DNA of 64,000 nt from Gilvimarinus sp. DA14 (GTDB lineage Bacteria; Pseudomonadota; Gammaproteobacteria; Pseudomonadales; Cellvibrionaceae). The position numbers and the translations under genes were made by a program. The notes under the pieces are model-generated. The model was not told the origin of the DNA. It ran no database searches and saw nothing but the letters and a program-made list of their open reading frames with translations. Location: the NCBI RefSeq assembly GCF_024204685.1, contig NZ_CP100350.1, forward strand, positions 1-64,000. The letters are read 5' to 3'. Position 1 is the stretch's first letter. Each line of letters opens with the position of its first letter. This document shows, piece after piece, positions 7,232 through 15,119 of this stretch.

Positions 7232-8464
7232 TTGAGAGATTGTTTTAAGGGGTTTTACAACCCAACTGAAGATCAGCTTCAAGCTGCATGGGCTAGCGAG
7301 GATACGTTATTTGTTCTCGATACCAATGTATTACTTAACCTATACGGATATGCTGAGCAGACACGTGAAGATTTCTTTGACCTACTTGAGTCACTGGGAG
7401 AAAAGCTATGGATTCCATTTCATGTAGGTCTTGAATACCAAAGACGGCGCCTTGAAGTTATCAGAGATGAAAAAGGTATCTTTAACAAGATCAACGATAA
7501 TCTAGATAAAATTGAAAAAATATTCAATGGTGACTTTGAACAGCTGGCATTGAGAAGACGATTTCCTAAACTTCAGGAAAACACTGAAAAGCTGCATAAA
7601 GATATCGCGAAATCCATATCCTCGTATAAAAAATCAGTATCATATTGGGATGAAAAGCAACCCTGCGTCAGGTCTCATGATTCAATAAGAGAAAAGCTGA
7701 ATGATTTAACCGAGGGCAAAGTAGGGGAGGCCCCTGAGAATCAAGAGTGGCTGGAAGGTATCTACAGTGAAGGCAAAGAAAGATATGAAAATAAAATCCC
7801 GCCTGGTTATAAAGACAATAGTAAATCAAAATCCGAACAGAATACCTTCTCATATAATGGCCTGAAATATGACCGGCAATATGGTGATTTAATTCTTTGG
7901 AAACAGCTTATAAATAAAGCTAGAGATGAAAGAATAAAAAACGTCATATTTGTGACTGATGATTCGAAAGAAGATTGGTGGTACATCCTAGAGTCTAGAG
8001 GTAAAAAGCAAATAGGGCCGCATGCTAATTTGCAGAGCGAAATATATAGAGAAGCAAATCTAGATCTATTTCATATGTACAACACTTCTTCATTCTTAGA
8101 AAGTGGCAAGAAAATACTAGATTTAGGAGTTCATGATAGTTCGATCCAAGATGCAAATACGACCTTCTTACAGTCACTGTCCAAAGTGACGCGGAAGCTG
8201 GAATCAGACCTGTCTGAAAAGGAGCTGAAAAAGCGCTACTTTACTGAAGTTCTGAGGTCGTTTAAGGATTACGATAAGTATCGGGACTTGGAATTTAAAT
8301 ACCAGTTCGGAAGTCTCGAAGCCGAAGAGCTTCAGGAACTAAAGGAACGAATAAATAAAAGAAATGAATTAGTTCACTATATAACACTAAAGGATCTAGA
8401 AAATACATCCAGGCGCCATAATAAATCTGCCGATACTGAGGATGAGGAAAATGGGGAGGAGTAA
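7232..8464 (+). CDS. PIN-like domain protein (PIN_8 type), cassette-borne
   Basis: A 410-residue protein starting with TTG, with AAGGAAG at 7219-7225. The N-terminal part has the PIN-fold nuclease landmarks: an acidic LFVLDTNVLLNLYGY strand (about residues 27-41), VGLEYQRRRLEV (about 67-78, with Glu) and VIFVTDDSKEDWWY (about 233-246). The middle is a long charged helical insert, as in the PIN_8 family of PIN-like domains. The C-terminal 120 residues are helical and contain RNELVH near residues 377-382, which resembles the Rx4H motif of HEPN RNases; that reading is speculative. PIN and HEPN proteins are RNases of toxins and phage defence. It is the gene of integron cassette 1, AT-rich, with attC directly after its stop. 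Confidence 0.65.
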   Translation: MRDCFKGFYNPTEDQLQAAWASEDTLFVLDTNVLLNLYGYAEQTREDFFDLLESLGEKLWIPFHVGLEYQRRRLEVIRDEKGIFNKINDNLDKIEKIFNGDFEQLALRRRFPKLQENTEKLHKDIAKSISSYKKSVSYWDEKQPCVRSHDSIREKLNDLTEGKVGEAPENQEWLEGIYSEGKERYENKIPPGYKDNSKSKSEQNTFSYNGLKYDRQYGDLILWKQLINKARDERIKNVIFVTDDSKEDWWYILESRGKKQIGPHANLQSEIYREANLDLFHMYNTSSFLESGKKILDLGVHDSSIQDANTTFLQSLSKVTRKLESDLSEKELKKRYFTEVLRSFKDYDKYRDLEFKYQFGSLEAEELQELKERINKRNELVHYITLKDLENTSRRHNKSADTEDEENGEE

Positions 8465-8469
8465 CCGAA

Positions 8470-8526
8470 ATATAACAAATCAAAGCAGTCGGACGGCTAA
8501 AGCCGCCGCTGTTTGAGGCGTTATGC
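8470..8526 (+). other. attC recombination site 1
   Basis: Boxes in order: R'' ATATAAC (8470-8476), L'' TCAAAGCAG (8480-8488), a small imperfect stem CGG-A-CGGC / GCCG-CCG with loop TAAA (8498-8501), L' CTGTTTGA (8509-8516) and R' GTTATGC (8520-8526). L'' and L' pair perfectly except for one extrahelical G at 8485; T8489 and A8493 are further unpaired bases, all on the same arm. That asymmetry is the known hallmark by which integron integrases select the bottom strand of attC. Cleavage is expected between G8520 and T8521. Confidence 0.85.
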
Positions 8527-8544
8527 TCTAAGAGGAACTAGCGA

Positions 8545-8913
8545 ATGATATCGAAAGAATCAGCAAAGAAAGCATCATCTGAAATTCTTAATAAGGAATA
8601 TGCGGCCTTGAGGGTTAAGCGTCGTCAAACACTTGCTAGCCGGTATGGGAATATTTTTAGTAAGAATTTGCTCCTCCAGTATGGTGATGACCCAGATATG
8701 ATAAATGGAGCTATCCGTTATAGTCATAGCAAGTGGCAGGTGGTATTAGCAGCTTCCGTTTGGGTTGGGTTGATTTTCTATTATTTTTACGCAGTTGAAC
8801 CTATTAATGTGGTTCTAATGCTTGTATTAATATTGGGTGGTGGTTTAGTTGTGTCAACACTAATCCGCCACTATATAAATGTTCACTTAAATTCTAAAGA
8901 GCGTAAAGCATAA
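8545..8913 (+). CDS. Small two-helix membrane protein, cassette-borne, unknown function
   Basis: A 122-residue protein. The first 75 residues are charged and basic (MISKESAKKASSEILNKEYA, then RVKRRQTLASRYGNIFSKNLLLQYGDD). Two hydrophobic segments follow (VVLAASVWVGLIFYYFYAV and VVLMLVLILGGGLVVSTLI), then a short basic tail. I recognise no family. AGAGG lies about 9 bp before the ATG. Its stop codon TAA falls inside the R'' box (GCATAAC) of attC 2, a common arrangement in compact cassettes. The neighbouring cassette gene is a PIN-like protein, but each cassette is an independent unit, so no functional link is implied. Confidence 0.6.
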   Translation: MISKESAKKASSEILNKEYAALRVKRRQTLASRYGNIFSKNLLLQYGDDPDMINGAIRYSHSKWQVVLAASVWVGLIFYYFYAVEPINVVLMLVLILGGGLVVSTLIRHYINVHLNSKERKA

Positions 8914-9015
8914 CAAGGCCATCAATCGGACACTGTTTGCTCCGTTGCGCTTTGTGCATGGGCTACGCCAATTTTTGCACAAAGCTCCACTCCACAAACA
9001 GTGCCGTTTATAGCG
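8908..9015 (+). other. attC recombination site 2 (long, VCR-like, right end degenerate)
   Basis: R'' GCATAAC (8908-8914) is the perfect complement of the GTTATGC that begins cassette 2. The body is a long imperfect hairpin: CGG (8927-8929) with CCG (9004-9006), an unpaired A8930, CACTGTTTG (8931-8939) with CAAACAGTG (8995-9003), and GCTTTGTGC (8949-8957) with GCACAAAGC (8977-8985). The right side ends TTTATAGCG, and the expected GTTRRRY box is replaced by GAACTC, so the right junction looks broken or remodelled. Confidence 0.7.
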
Positions 9016-9090
9016 AACTCTGGTGTCAGGTCTTTGATTTTTGATTTAGAAAGTTGTCTTTTAGCCCTGCGAAGTCATAATCGTGGATTC

Positions 9091-9410
9091 GATGGGGTTT
9101 CGCCCGGTTACGACTGAGCCGAGCGGAGGCCAATTTTAGGGGGTGAGTGCTCTGGATGAGCGCGAAAGGTCTAAGCGCACATGGAGAAGGTGAATGTTGC
9201 AAAGAAACAGAGAGGCCAGCCTGGGCTGTGTGCGGTTTAGACCGACCGCTAAAATTGGCTGTAGGGAGGGCACCCCGAAGGGGCCAGTTGTTGGGCGAGG
9301 TTTTGACGTGAAGGGATTCACTAATGCCGTGGGCGCATGGATGCGCAGGAACGGCGGCGTTACTTTTTGCCGAAAAAAGTAACTCACAACGCTCGGCGAC
9401 ACGGGCATAT
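9091..9410 (-). repeat. Modular intergenic repeat, copy R3 (inverted)
   Basis: Inverted copy of the family at 5519-5964 and 6569-6848. It has one of the 47-bp units (9182-9228, complement of the CAGCCCAGGCTGG unit of R1) and lacks the other. Between its GAGGTTTT core and the GTTACTTTTT hairpin (9359-9383) it carries a different extra block of about 50 bp with small stems GTGAA/TTCAC and GCGCAT/ATGCGC. The gap 8914-9465 holds nothing else beyond attC 2 and this repeat. Confidence 0.85.
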
Positions 9411-9465
9411 TAAAAGCGAAATAAATATTTCTTCTCTTAACGTATAAGTTACCCAATTGAAAATC

Positions 9466-11061
9466 TTAGCCCTGCAACCCCTTACTCGCCAAATACTCAT
9501 CATAAGTCCCAGAAAAGTCGATAATCTTATTATCGGTAATTTCCAAAATGCGCGTGGCCAGTGACGAGACAAACTCGCGGTCGTGGCTGACAAAAATAAG
9601 CGTGCCTGGGTAATTTTCAAGCGCCAGGTTGAGCGATTCGATGGATTCCATATCTAGGTGGTTGGTGGGCTCGTCCAGCAGCATAACGTTGGGCTTTTGC
9701 AGGGTTAAGCGGCCGAAGATCATGCGGCCTTGCTCGCCACCGGAGATTACCTGTACCCGCTTGTTAATGTCGTCGTTGGAAAACAGTAAACGCCCCAGGG
9801 TGCCGCGTATAAGTTGTTCATCGCCATTAACGGGTTTGAATTGGCTCATCCAGTCGAACAAGGTTTCGTTGTTGGCAAATTCGCTGCTGTGGTCTTGGGC
9901 GTAGTAGCCGATGTTGACGTTTTCGGACCATTTAACGGTGCCGGCATCGGGGGTGAGCTCGCCTTGCAGGGTGCGCAGCAGGGTGGTTTTACCTGCGCCG
10001 TTTTCGCCGATGACGGCAATGCGCTCGCCTACCTCGACCATCAGATCAAAGGGTTTAAACAGCGGGCCTTCGTCAAAGCCTTTGCTCAAGTTGTGCACTT
10101 CCAGCGCCAGGCGGTGCAGTTTCTTTTCTTGCTCAAAGCGAATGTACGGGTTTACGCGGCTTGAAGGTTTAATGTCCTCCAGCTGAATTTTGTCGATTTG
10201 CTTGGCGCGCGAGGTAGCCTGCTTGGCTTTGGAGGCGTTGGCCGAGAAGCGGCTGACAAAGGCCTGCAGTTCGGCAATTTGCTCTTTCTTTTTGGCGTTG
10301 TCGGCGTACTGACGTTCGCGCACGGCGGTGGCGGCGGTCATGTAGTCGTCGTAGTTGCCGGGGTAGAGGCGAATTTCGCCGTAGTCCACGTCAGCCATAT
10401 GGGTGCATACGCTGTTTAGAAAGTGGCGATCGTGCGAGATAATCACCATGGTGCTGTTGCGCTGGTTAAGGGTTTCGCTCAGCCAGTGAATGGTGTGAAT
10501 GTCCAGGTTGTTGGTGGGCTCGTCCAGCAGCAGTACATCCGGGTCGGAAAACAACGCCTGGGCCAACAGCACACGCAGCTTCCAGCCGGGGGCGATTTCG
10601 CTCATGGGGCCAAAATGCTGCTCGGTGCCAATGCCCAGGGCAATTAACAGCTCACCCGCGCGCGATTCGGCGGTGTAGCCGTCCATTTCGGCAAATTCGG
10701 ATTCCAGGTGCGCGACGCGAATGCCGTCTTCTTCGCTCATTTCGGCCTGGCTGTAAATACGGTCGCGCTCTTCTTTAACGGCCCACAGTTCGGCGTGGCC
10801 CATAATCACGGTGTCGACGACTGCATACTGTTCAAAGGCAAATTGGTCCTGGCGCAGCTTACCGATACGCTCGCCCGGGTCCAGCGAGACATTACCCGCA
10901 CTGGGCGCCAGGTCGCCCCCCAGAATTTTCATAAAGGTGGATTTGCCGCAGCCATTGGCGCCGATCAGACCATAGCGGTTGCCATTGCCGAATTTGACCG
11001 AAACGTCTTCAAACAACGGCTTGGCGCCGAACTGCATGGTAATATTGGCGGTAGTGAGCAC
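9466..11061 (-). CDS. ybiT: ABC-F family ATPase YbiT
   Basis: A soluble 531-residue protein with two ABC ATPase domains and no membrane segment. Domain 1 has GANGCGKS near residue 37 and [12 protein letters not shown]; domain 2 has [17 protein letters not shown] and [11 protein letters not shown]. The linker between them (PtIM-like, rich in Lys/Gln helices) is as expected for ABC-F translation factors that act at the ribosomal E site. Length and the unusual first signature ([14 protein letters not shown]) match E. coli YbiT (530 residues). It stands alone, divergent from the hybrid kinase gene. Confidence 0.88.
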   Translation of the reverse strand: MLTTANITMQFGAKPLFEDVSVKFGNGNRYGLIGANGCGKSTFMKILGGDLAPSAGNVSLDPGERIGKLRQDQFAFEQYAVVDTVIMGHAELWAVKEERDRIYSQAEMSEEDGIRVAHLESEFAEMDGYTAESRAGELLIALGIGTEQHFGPMSEIAPGWKLRVLLAQALFSDPDVLLLDEPTNNLDIHTIHWLSETLNQRNSTMVIISHDRHFLNSVCTHMADVDYGEIRLYPGNYDDYMTAATAVRERQYADNAKKKEQIAELQAFVSRFSANASKAKQATSRAKQIDKIQLEDIKPSSRVNPYIRFEQEKKLHRLALEVHNLSKGFDEGPLFKPFDLMVEVGERIAVIGENGAGKTTLLRTLQGELTPDAGTVKWSENVNIGYYAQDHSSEFANNETLFDWMSQFKPVNGDEQLIRGTLGRLLFSNDDINKRVQVISGGEQGRMIFGRLTLQKPNVMLLDEPTNHLDMESIESLNLALENYPGTLIFVSHDREFVSSLATRILEITDNKIIDFSGTYDEYLASKGLQG

Positions 11062-11499
11062 GGGAGATCCTGTGGTAGAAAGAAAAGGTGGGCGGTTGCT
11101 GTGAGGTGTTTTCGGCCTATCGGGCTAAGCAATCGCAAAGGCGCGCGATTGTCCCAGATGTAGGGTGAGACATCAACGGTAAAAGAATGACAGGCAAGGT
11201 CTTTTGCCGCATTCGGTGCAGTACGGCGGGGGTTGTTGGGCCCAATCGCCAAAAGCTATTAAGCAAGCCGCCTCGCTCGATTTGATTGAATCCAGTAATC
11301 GCCTCGCTCGCTTACGCGGCTTGTGTGGGGGCTATAATCGCGGGGGCTGTAGAAGCCTTGATTGCCTCATTGGCGAGCAGGCCTGAGGGCAAGTTGATAG
11401 CACTTCCTGATAGTTTGAGCGTTGCCGCGAGCGGCGTGCAGACACGGTCTATCAACTATATACTGGTGCGAATTTCAATAATCCTCTCTGCGAGAATAC
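11062..11499. other. Divergent intergenic region
   Basis: About 440 bp between ybiT (leftward) and the hybrid kinase gene (rightward). Open frames cross it but none has a good start site or family resemblance. An 8-bp inverted pair GTTGATAG (11393-11400) and CTATCAAC (11449-11456) is the only structure noted; its meaning is unknown. Confidence 0.4.
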
Positions 11500-13869
11500 A
11501 TGCCTACACCCCCCTTATCCGCGGCGGCTTACTTTGGCGATGGCGCGGTTGCCTCTTTGATGCGCTCTCACGACTGGAGCGACTCACCGTTAGGCCATCC
11601 CGACACTTGGCCGCAAGTGTTGCGCACAGTAACCAGCTTGATCGTGAACTCCAAGTTTCCGATGTTTTTGGCCTGGGGGCCGCAATTGGCATTGTTGTAT
11701 AACGATGCTTATGTAGAGATGTTAGCTAACAAGCATCCCGCCTCGCTGGGGCGTCCGTTTGAAGAGGTGTGGTCGGAAATATGGGACGATATTTTGCCCA
11801 TAGTAGAGCAAGCCATGGCCGGCCAGTCTTCATTTTACGAAAACCTGCCGTTGACCCTCACACGCAAGGGCTATAAAGAGTCGGCGTGGTTCACTTTTTC
11901 CTATTCTTCTATCTATGATGAGAGCGGCAAAGTCGCGGGAATGTATTGCGCTTGTACTGAAACCACACAGCAGGTTTTAGCCGCCCGCCAACGCAAAAAT
12001 GAGAACGAGCATCTGCGCCAGCTATTTCAGCAGGCGCCCGGTATTATGGCGGTATTGCGGGATCAAGACCATGTGTTTGAGTTAGCAAACGAGGCTTACC
12101 ATCAGCTGGTAGGGCACCGAGAATTGCTGGGTAAGCCGGTGCGCGAGGCGCTGCCTGAAATTGAAGGGCAGGGCTTGTACGAGCTGCTTGATAGGGTTTA
12201 CCAGTCAGGTGAGCCCTATGTGGGGCGAGCAGTACCGGTAAAGTTACGTGGTTCACAGGGCGATGAGCTTGACCAATATTTTATAGACTTTATCTACCAA
12301 CCTATTCGCGACTCAAACGGTGAGATAACCGGTATTTTTATTGAGGGCAGTGATGTAACCGAGGTGGTAAAAGCGACCCAGGCCTTGCGCGAAAGTGAAA
12401 AGCGCTTGCGACAAATGGCTAATACACTGCCGCACCTGGCTTGGCTGGCTGAACCCGACGGGCAGATTTTATGGTTTAACGATCGCTGGTACGAATACAC
12501 CGGGGCCACTCCAAACGACATGGCAGGCTGGGGCTGGCAGAGCCTGCACGACCCTGAGCGCTTGCCGGAAGTATTGGCGAGATACCAGCACAGTCTCGAT
12601 ACCGGACAGCCGTTTGAAATGAGCTTTCCGCTGCGCTCTGCCGCGGGGGAATACCGCACCTTTTTTACTCGCGCTACTCCACTGCGTGATGAAAATGGCA
12701 GTATTTTGCAATGGCTCGGCACCAATACCGATATTCATGACATTGAAAAAGCGCAAGAAGAGCTCAAGGCGGCTAATCGCCGTAAAGATGAATTTCTGGC
12801 CATGCTTGCCCACGAGCTACGTAACCCGCTGGCACCCATAGGCTCTGCGGCCGAATTGCTGAAGCACTCCCGGACAGATCCCTCCATAGTGAAAAAAACG
12901 GCCGACATAATCTCCCGCCAGGTCGGCCATATGACAGGCTTGGTGGATGATCTTCTCGACGTTTCACGCGTTACCCGGGGGTTAGTGACACTGCAGCGGC
13001 AACCGGTAAACCTCAAGGCAATTGTGGACGACGCCCTGGAGCAGGTCAGTGCCATGATTGAGCAGAAGCGGCAAAAGTTACATATTGAGCTACACGAAAA
13101 CCAGCCCATCGTTGAGGGCGACCGCACTCGGTTAACCCAAGTGGTAGCCAATATTCTTAACAATGCCAACCGCTATACCCCGGAGCAAGGCAATATATGG
13201 TTGCGCCTTGAGGCTGATGCGGAGCATATCCAGATCACGGTGCAGGACGATGGTATTGGCGTTGATAAAACGTTACTGCCCTATGTGTTCGAGTTGTTTA
13301 CCCAGGCAGAGCGTTCGCCGGACCGTGCCCAAGGTGGGCTAGGTTTAGGCTTGGCGCTGGTTAAAAGCCTGGTCGAGCTACACGGCGGCAGTGTGGTAGC
13401 GCAGAGCGAAGGGGTAAATAAGGGCAGCCTATTCAAAGTAACACTGCCGCGCTCTTTGCAATCACAGGTGTCAAAACCAAACATTAGCGCCAACAACACA
13501 TCTAACTCCGGCTCGCTCGATATTTTAATCGTGGATGACAATGTCGATGCTGCTGAAGCATTGTCCATGTTGCTTGAGGTACACGGACATCGACCTAGAG
13601 TTGATGACAGAGGTCATACAGCACTGAAACAAATGCAGGAGTCCGTACCGCAAGTCATGATTTTAGACATCGGCTTGCCCGATATGGATGGTTATGAATT
13701 GGCTAGAAAGATTCGCCAGGCATCATGCGCTGCCGGAGTAACATTAATTGCACTCACCGGTTATGGAAAAAGTGAAGATCGGGAGCGTTCCAAGCTCGCG
13801 GGTTTCGACCACCACTTGGTTAAACCTGTAGTGATCAATGAGCTTATGGCTATTCTTAATAATGTTTAA
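11500..13869 (+). CDS. Hybrid sensor histidine kinase, PAS-PAS-PAS-HisKA-HATPase-REC
   Basis: A 789-residue cytoplasmic protein with no membrane segment. Three PAS-like domains cover about residues 30-425 (the third has LPHLAWLAEPDGQILWFNDRWYEYTG, a typical PAS start). The HisKA domain has the phospho-acceptor His in FLAMLAHELRNPLAP near residue 440. The ATPase domain has NNANRYTPEQG, DDGIGV and GGLGLGLALVKSLVELHGG. A C-terminal receiver from about 668 has VDDN and the phospho-acceptor Asp in MILDIGLPDMDGYE. The signal is unknown. No partner regulator lies next to it, so the output probably passes through an unlinked HPt or regulator. A bidirectional terminator follows. Confidence 0.88.
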   Translation: MPTPPLSAAAYFGDGAVASLMRSHDWSDSPLGHPDTWPQVLRTVTSLIVNSKFPMFLAWGPQLALLYNDAYVEMLANKHPASLGRPFEEVWSEIWDDILPIVEQAMAGQSSFYENLPLTLTRKGYKESAWFTFSYSSIYDESGKVAGMYCACTETTQQVLAARQRKNENEHLRQLFQQAPGIMAVLRDQDHVFELANEAYHQLVGHRELLGKPVREALPEIEGQGLYELLDRVYQSGEPYVGRAVPVKLRGSQGDELDQYFIDFIYQPIRDSNGEITGIFIEGSDVTEVVKATQALRESEKRLRQMANTLPHLAWLAEPDGQILWFNDRWYEYTGATPNDMAGWGWQSLHDPERLPEVLARYQHSLDTGQPFEMSFPLRSAAGEYRTFFTRATPLRDENGSILQWLGTNTDIHDIEKAQEELKAANRRKDEFLAMLAHELRNPLAPIGSAAELLKHSRTDPSIVKKTADIISRQVGHMTGLVDDLLDVSRVTRGLVTLQRQPVNLKAIVDDALEQVSAMIEQKRQKLHIELHENQPIVEGDRTRLTQVVANILNNANRYTPEQGNIWLRLEADAEHIQITVQDDGIGVDKTLLPYVFELFTQAERSPDRAQGGLGLGLALVKSLVELHGGSVVAQSEGVNKGSLFKVTLPRSLQSQVSKPNISANNTSNSGSLDILIVDDNVDAAEALSMLLEVHGHRPRVDDRGHTALKQMQESVPQVMILDIGLPDMDGYELARKIRQASCAAGVTLIALTGYGKSEDRERSKLAGFDHHLVKPVVINELMAILNNV

Positions 13870-13995
13870 AGTGGTCAATTAGAATTGAAGAATCTTTAAG
13901 CGCAGGGCTGAGGCAATGCTGCCGAGATCAAAGTCGCTAAGATAAGAAGTTTCCGACGTAGCCTGCGTGCCTGAATCTCTGGAGCCGGCAGGATG

Positions 13996-14019
13996 AAAAA
14001 GGGCCGTTTGGCCCTTTTT
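13996..14019. terminator. Bidirectional rho-independent terminator
   Basis: AAAAAGGGCC (13996-14005), loop GTTT, GGCCCTTTTT (14010-14019). The stem is flanked by A and T runs, so it can end transcripts from both the kinase gene and the PRC-barrel gene, which converge here. Confidence 0.9.
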
Positions 14020-14034
14020 CGCCAAGAGTTTAGC

Positions 14035-14562
14035 TTAATCCATTTTTTTCTCGATCTCGTCGCCGAGGTCTTCAGCGCCTTCTTCTATATCATGCCATGC
14101 TGAAGAGGTGGCTTCTTTGGTGTTCTCCCAAGCGCTTTCGCTAACGTCTTTGGTTTTTTCCCAGGCTCGTTGCAGGGCAGCGCTGGTCTTGTTCCACCAG
14201 TCCTCAGTGTACTCGGGCTGAGCTTTAAGCTCGCTCTGAGTCATTTCCAAATGAACTTTGTACTCTATTTCGTCAAAGTTTTTATGGTCAGGTTTGGGAA
14301 CCACAGTGAACGAACCACGCTTTATCACAAGCTCATTACCGCCCAAACCCATCACCTCGCCAGTCTCGATAACCAACGAGTGCACTGACATGTTGTTGCC
14401 CAGCAGAATGTCTTCAACTTCACCCACTTCCTCGCCGGCACTGTCGTACACTTTGGCTTCTTCAAGGTCGCTCATGGAGTAGAGGCCTTCTGCCGCGAAA
14501 GCAGAGCTAGCAATTGACGTTGCAAGTACGGCGGGAAGCGCTAACTTTTGAAAATATTTCAT
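14035..14562 (-). CDS. Exported PRC-barrel domain protein
   Basis: A 175-residue protein with a signal peptide (MKYFQKLALPAVLATSIA, cut after AFA). A PRC-barrel-like beta domain follows (LYSMSDLEEAKVYDSAGEEVGEVEDILL ... SLVIETGEVMGLGGNELVI ... TVVPKPD, about residues 25-105). The C-terminal 70 residues are charged and helical with a repeating W-x-x-T/W-x-D pattern (AWEKTKDVSESAWENTKEA). Probably periplasmic and stress related, as for other small exported PRC-barrel proteins; the function is not known. Confidence 0.75.
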   Translation of the reverse strand: MKYFQKLALPAVLATSIASSAFAAEGLYSMSDLEEAKVYDSAGEEVGEVEDILLGNNMSVHSLVIETGEVMGLGGNELVIKRGSFTVVPKPDHKNFDEIEYKVHLEMTQSELKAQPEYTEDWWNKTSAALQRAWEKTKDVSESAWENTKEATSSAWHDIEEGAEDLGDEIEKKMD

Positions 14563-15052
14563 ACCAAATCTCCTAAAATGAAAAATTTTGCTTTGATTGA
14601 GTTAAAAATCCTTCTTTCATCGAAGTTAATTAACGCATCGCAACTGGCGTGCCACAGTTAAAATTTATTGGCGAGTCATTACCTCTTTGTTAGGTTGAGG
14701 ATGGATGTTGAAATAAGAATCTGCGTTGCCAAGGGCCCTAATCGCCAGGCGAAACGAATAAGAAAGAAAATTTAGTCAACCGATTTAGAGGGATGGATTA
14801 ACAGCAAGACAATAGAGGAGTGAGAACATGGTGATTGGCTTTTTTTGATTCTTGCCAAATTTTTGAATGCCAACTCGTTCATTGGTGTTTAGTGATGAAT
14901 GTCGAAACTGGAGGAGCTGTTCTTATTAGTGGTATAAAACCCGATAAAACACCTTCGGCGGAAGATCACTTTTCCCGACAATAGATTGTTAGCCGAGAAA
15001 GGTTCGCTTTACCTCTGGATCAGACGTCCGACCTCAGACATCTGACACCAAA
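14563..15052. other. Intergenic region without recognised gene
   Basis: About 490 AT-rich bases upstream of the PRC-barrel gene and downstream of the xylanase gene. It should hold the promoter of the PRC-barrel gene near its left end. A 20-bp motif at 15020-15039 recurs at 19503-19522 (listed separately). No gene seen. Confidence 0.4.
15020..15039. repeat. Short dispersed repeat, copy 1
   Basis: TCAGACGTCCGACCTCAGAC, matching 19503-19522 at 19 of 20 positions. The core GTCNGACGTCNGAC is nearly palindromic in the second copy. Both copies lie just downstream of leftward operon ends (xylanase, urtE). Confidence 0.55.
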
Positions 15053-15078
15053 TAAAAAGCCCCGCTTTCACAGGGCTT
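15053..15078 (-). terminator. Terminator of xylanase gene
   Basis: Read leftward: AAGCCC, a 10-nt loop, GGGCTT, then TTTA. It starts 42 bp after the xylanase stop codon. Confidence 0.75.
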
Positions 15079-15119
15079 AAGCAGTGGAACTCCTTTTCCG
15101 GGTTATCGCTAATCCAGCA

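Larger units (their letters stand above)
7203..9015 (+). mobile_element. Integron cassette array without integrase (CALIN-type), two cassettes
   Basis: Cassette 1 spans 7203-8520 and cassette 2 spans 8521 to about 9015. Each has one ORF starting 24-29 bp after the cassette start, on the same strand, followed by an attC-like structure. The R' boxes GTTATAT (7202) and GTTATGC (8520) are perfect complements of the R'' boxes ATATAAC (8470) and GCATAAC (8908) of their own cassettes, the expected signature of excised and inserted circles. No integrase gene and no attI with an intI are in the window. Both ORFs are visibly AT-richer than their neighbours, which fits horizontal origin. Confidence 0.8.

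Noticed and set aside
9629-11163. Several long open frames opposite ybiT
   Set aside because: They are antisense shadows caused by the codon use of ybiT; no family motifs or start sites.
11286-11702. 138-codon open frame crossing the start of the hybrid kinase gene
   Set aside because: It overlaps the kinase start in another frame, has no ribosome site or family resemblance, and is best explained as a chance frame.
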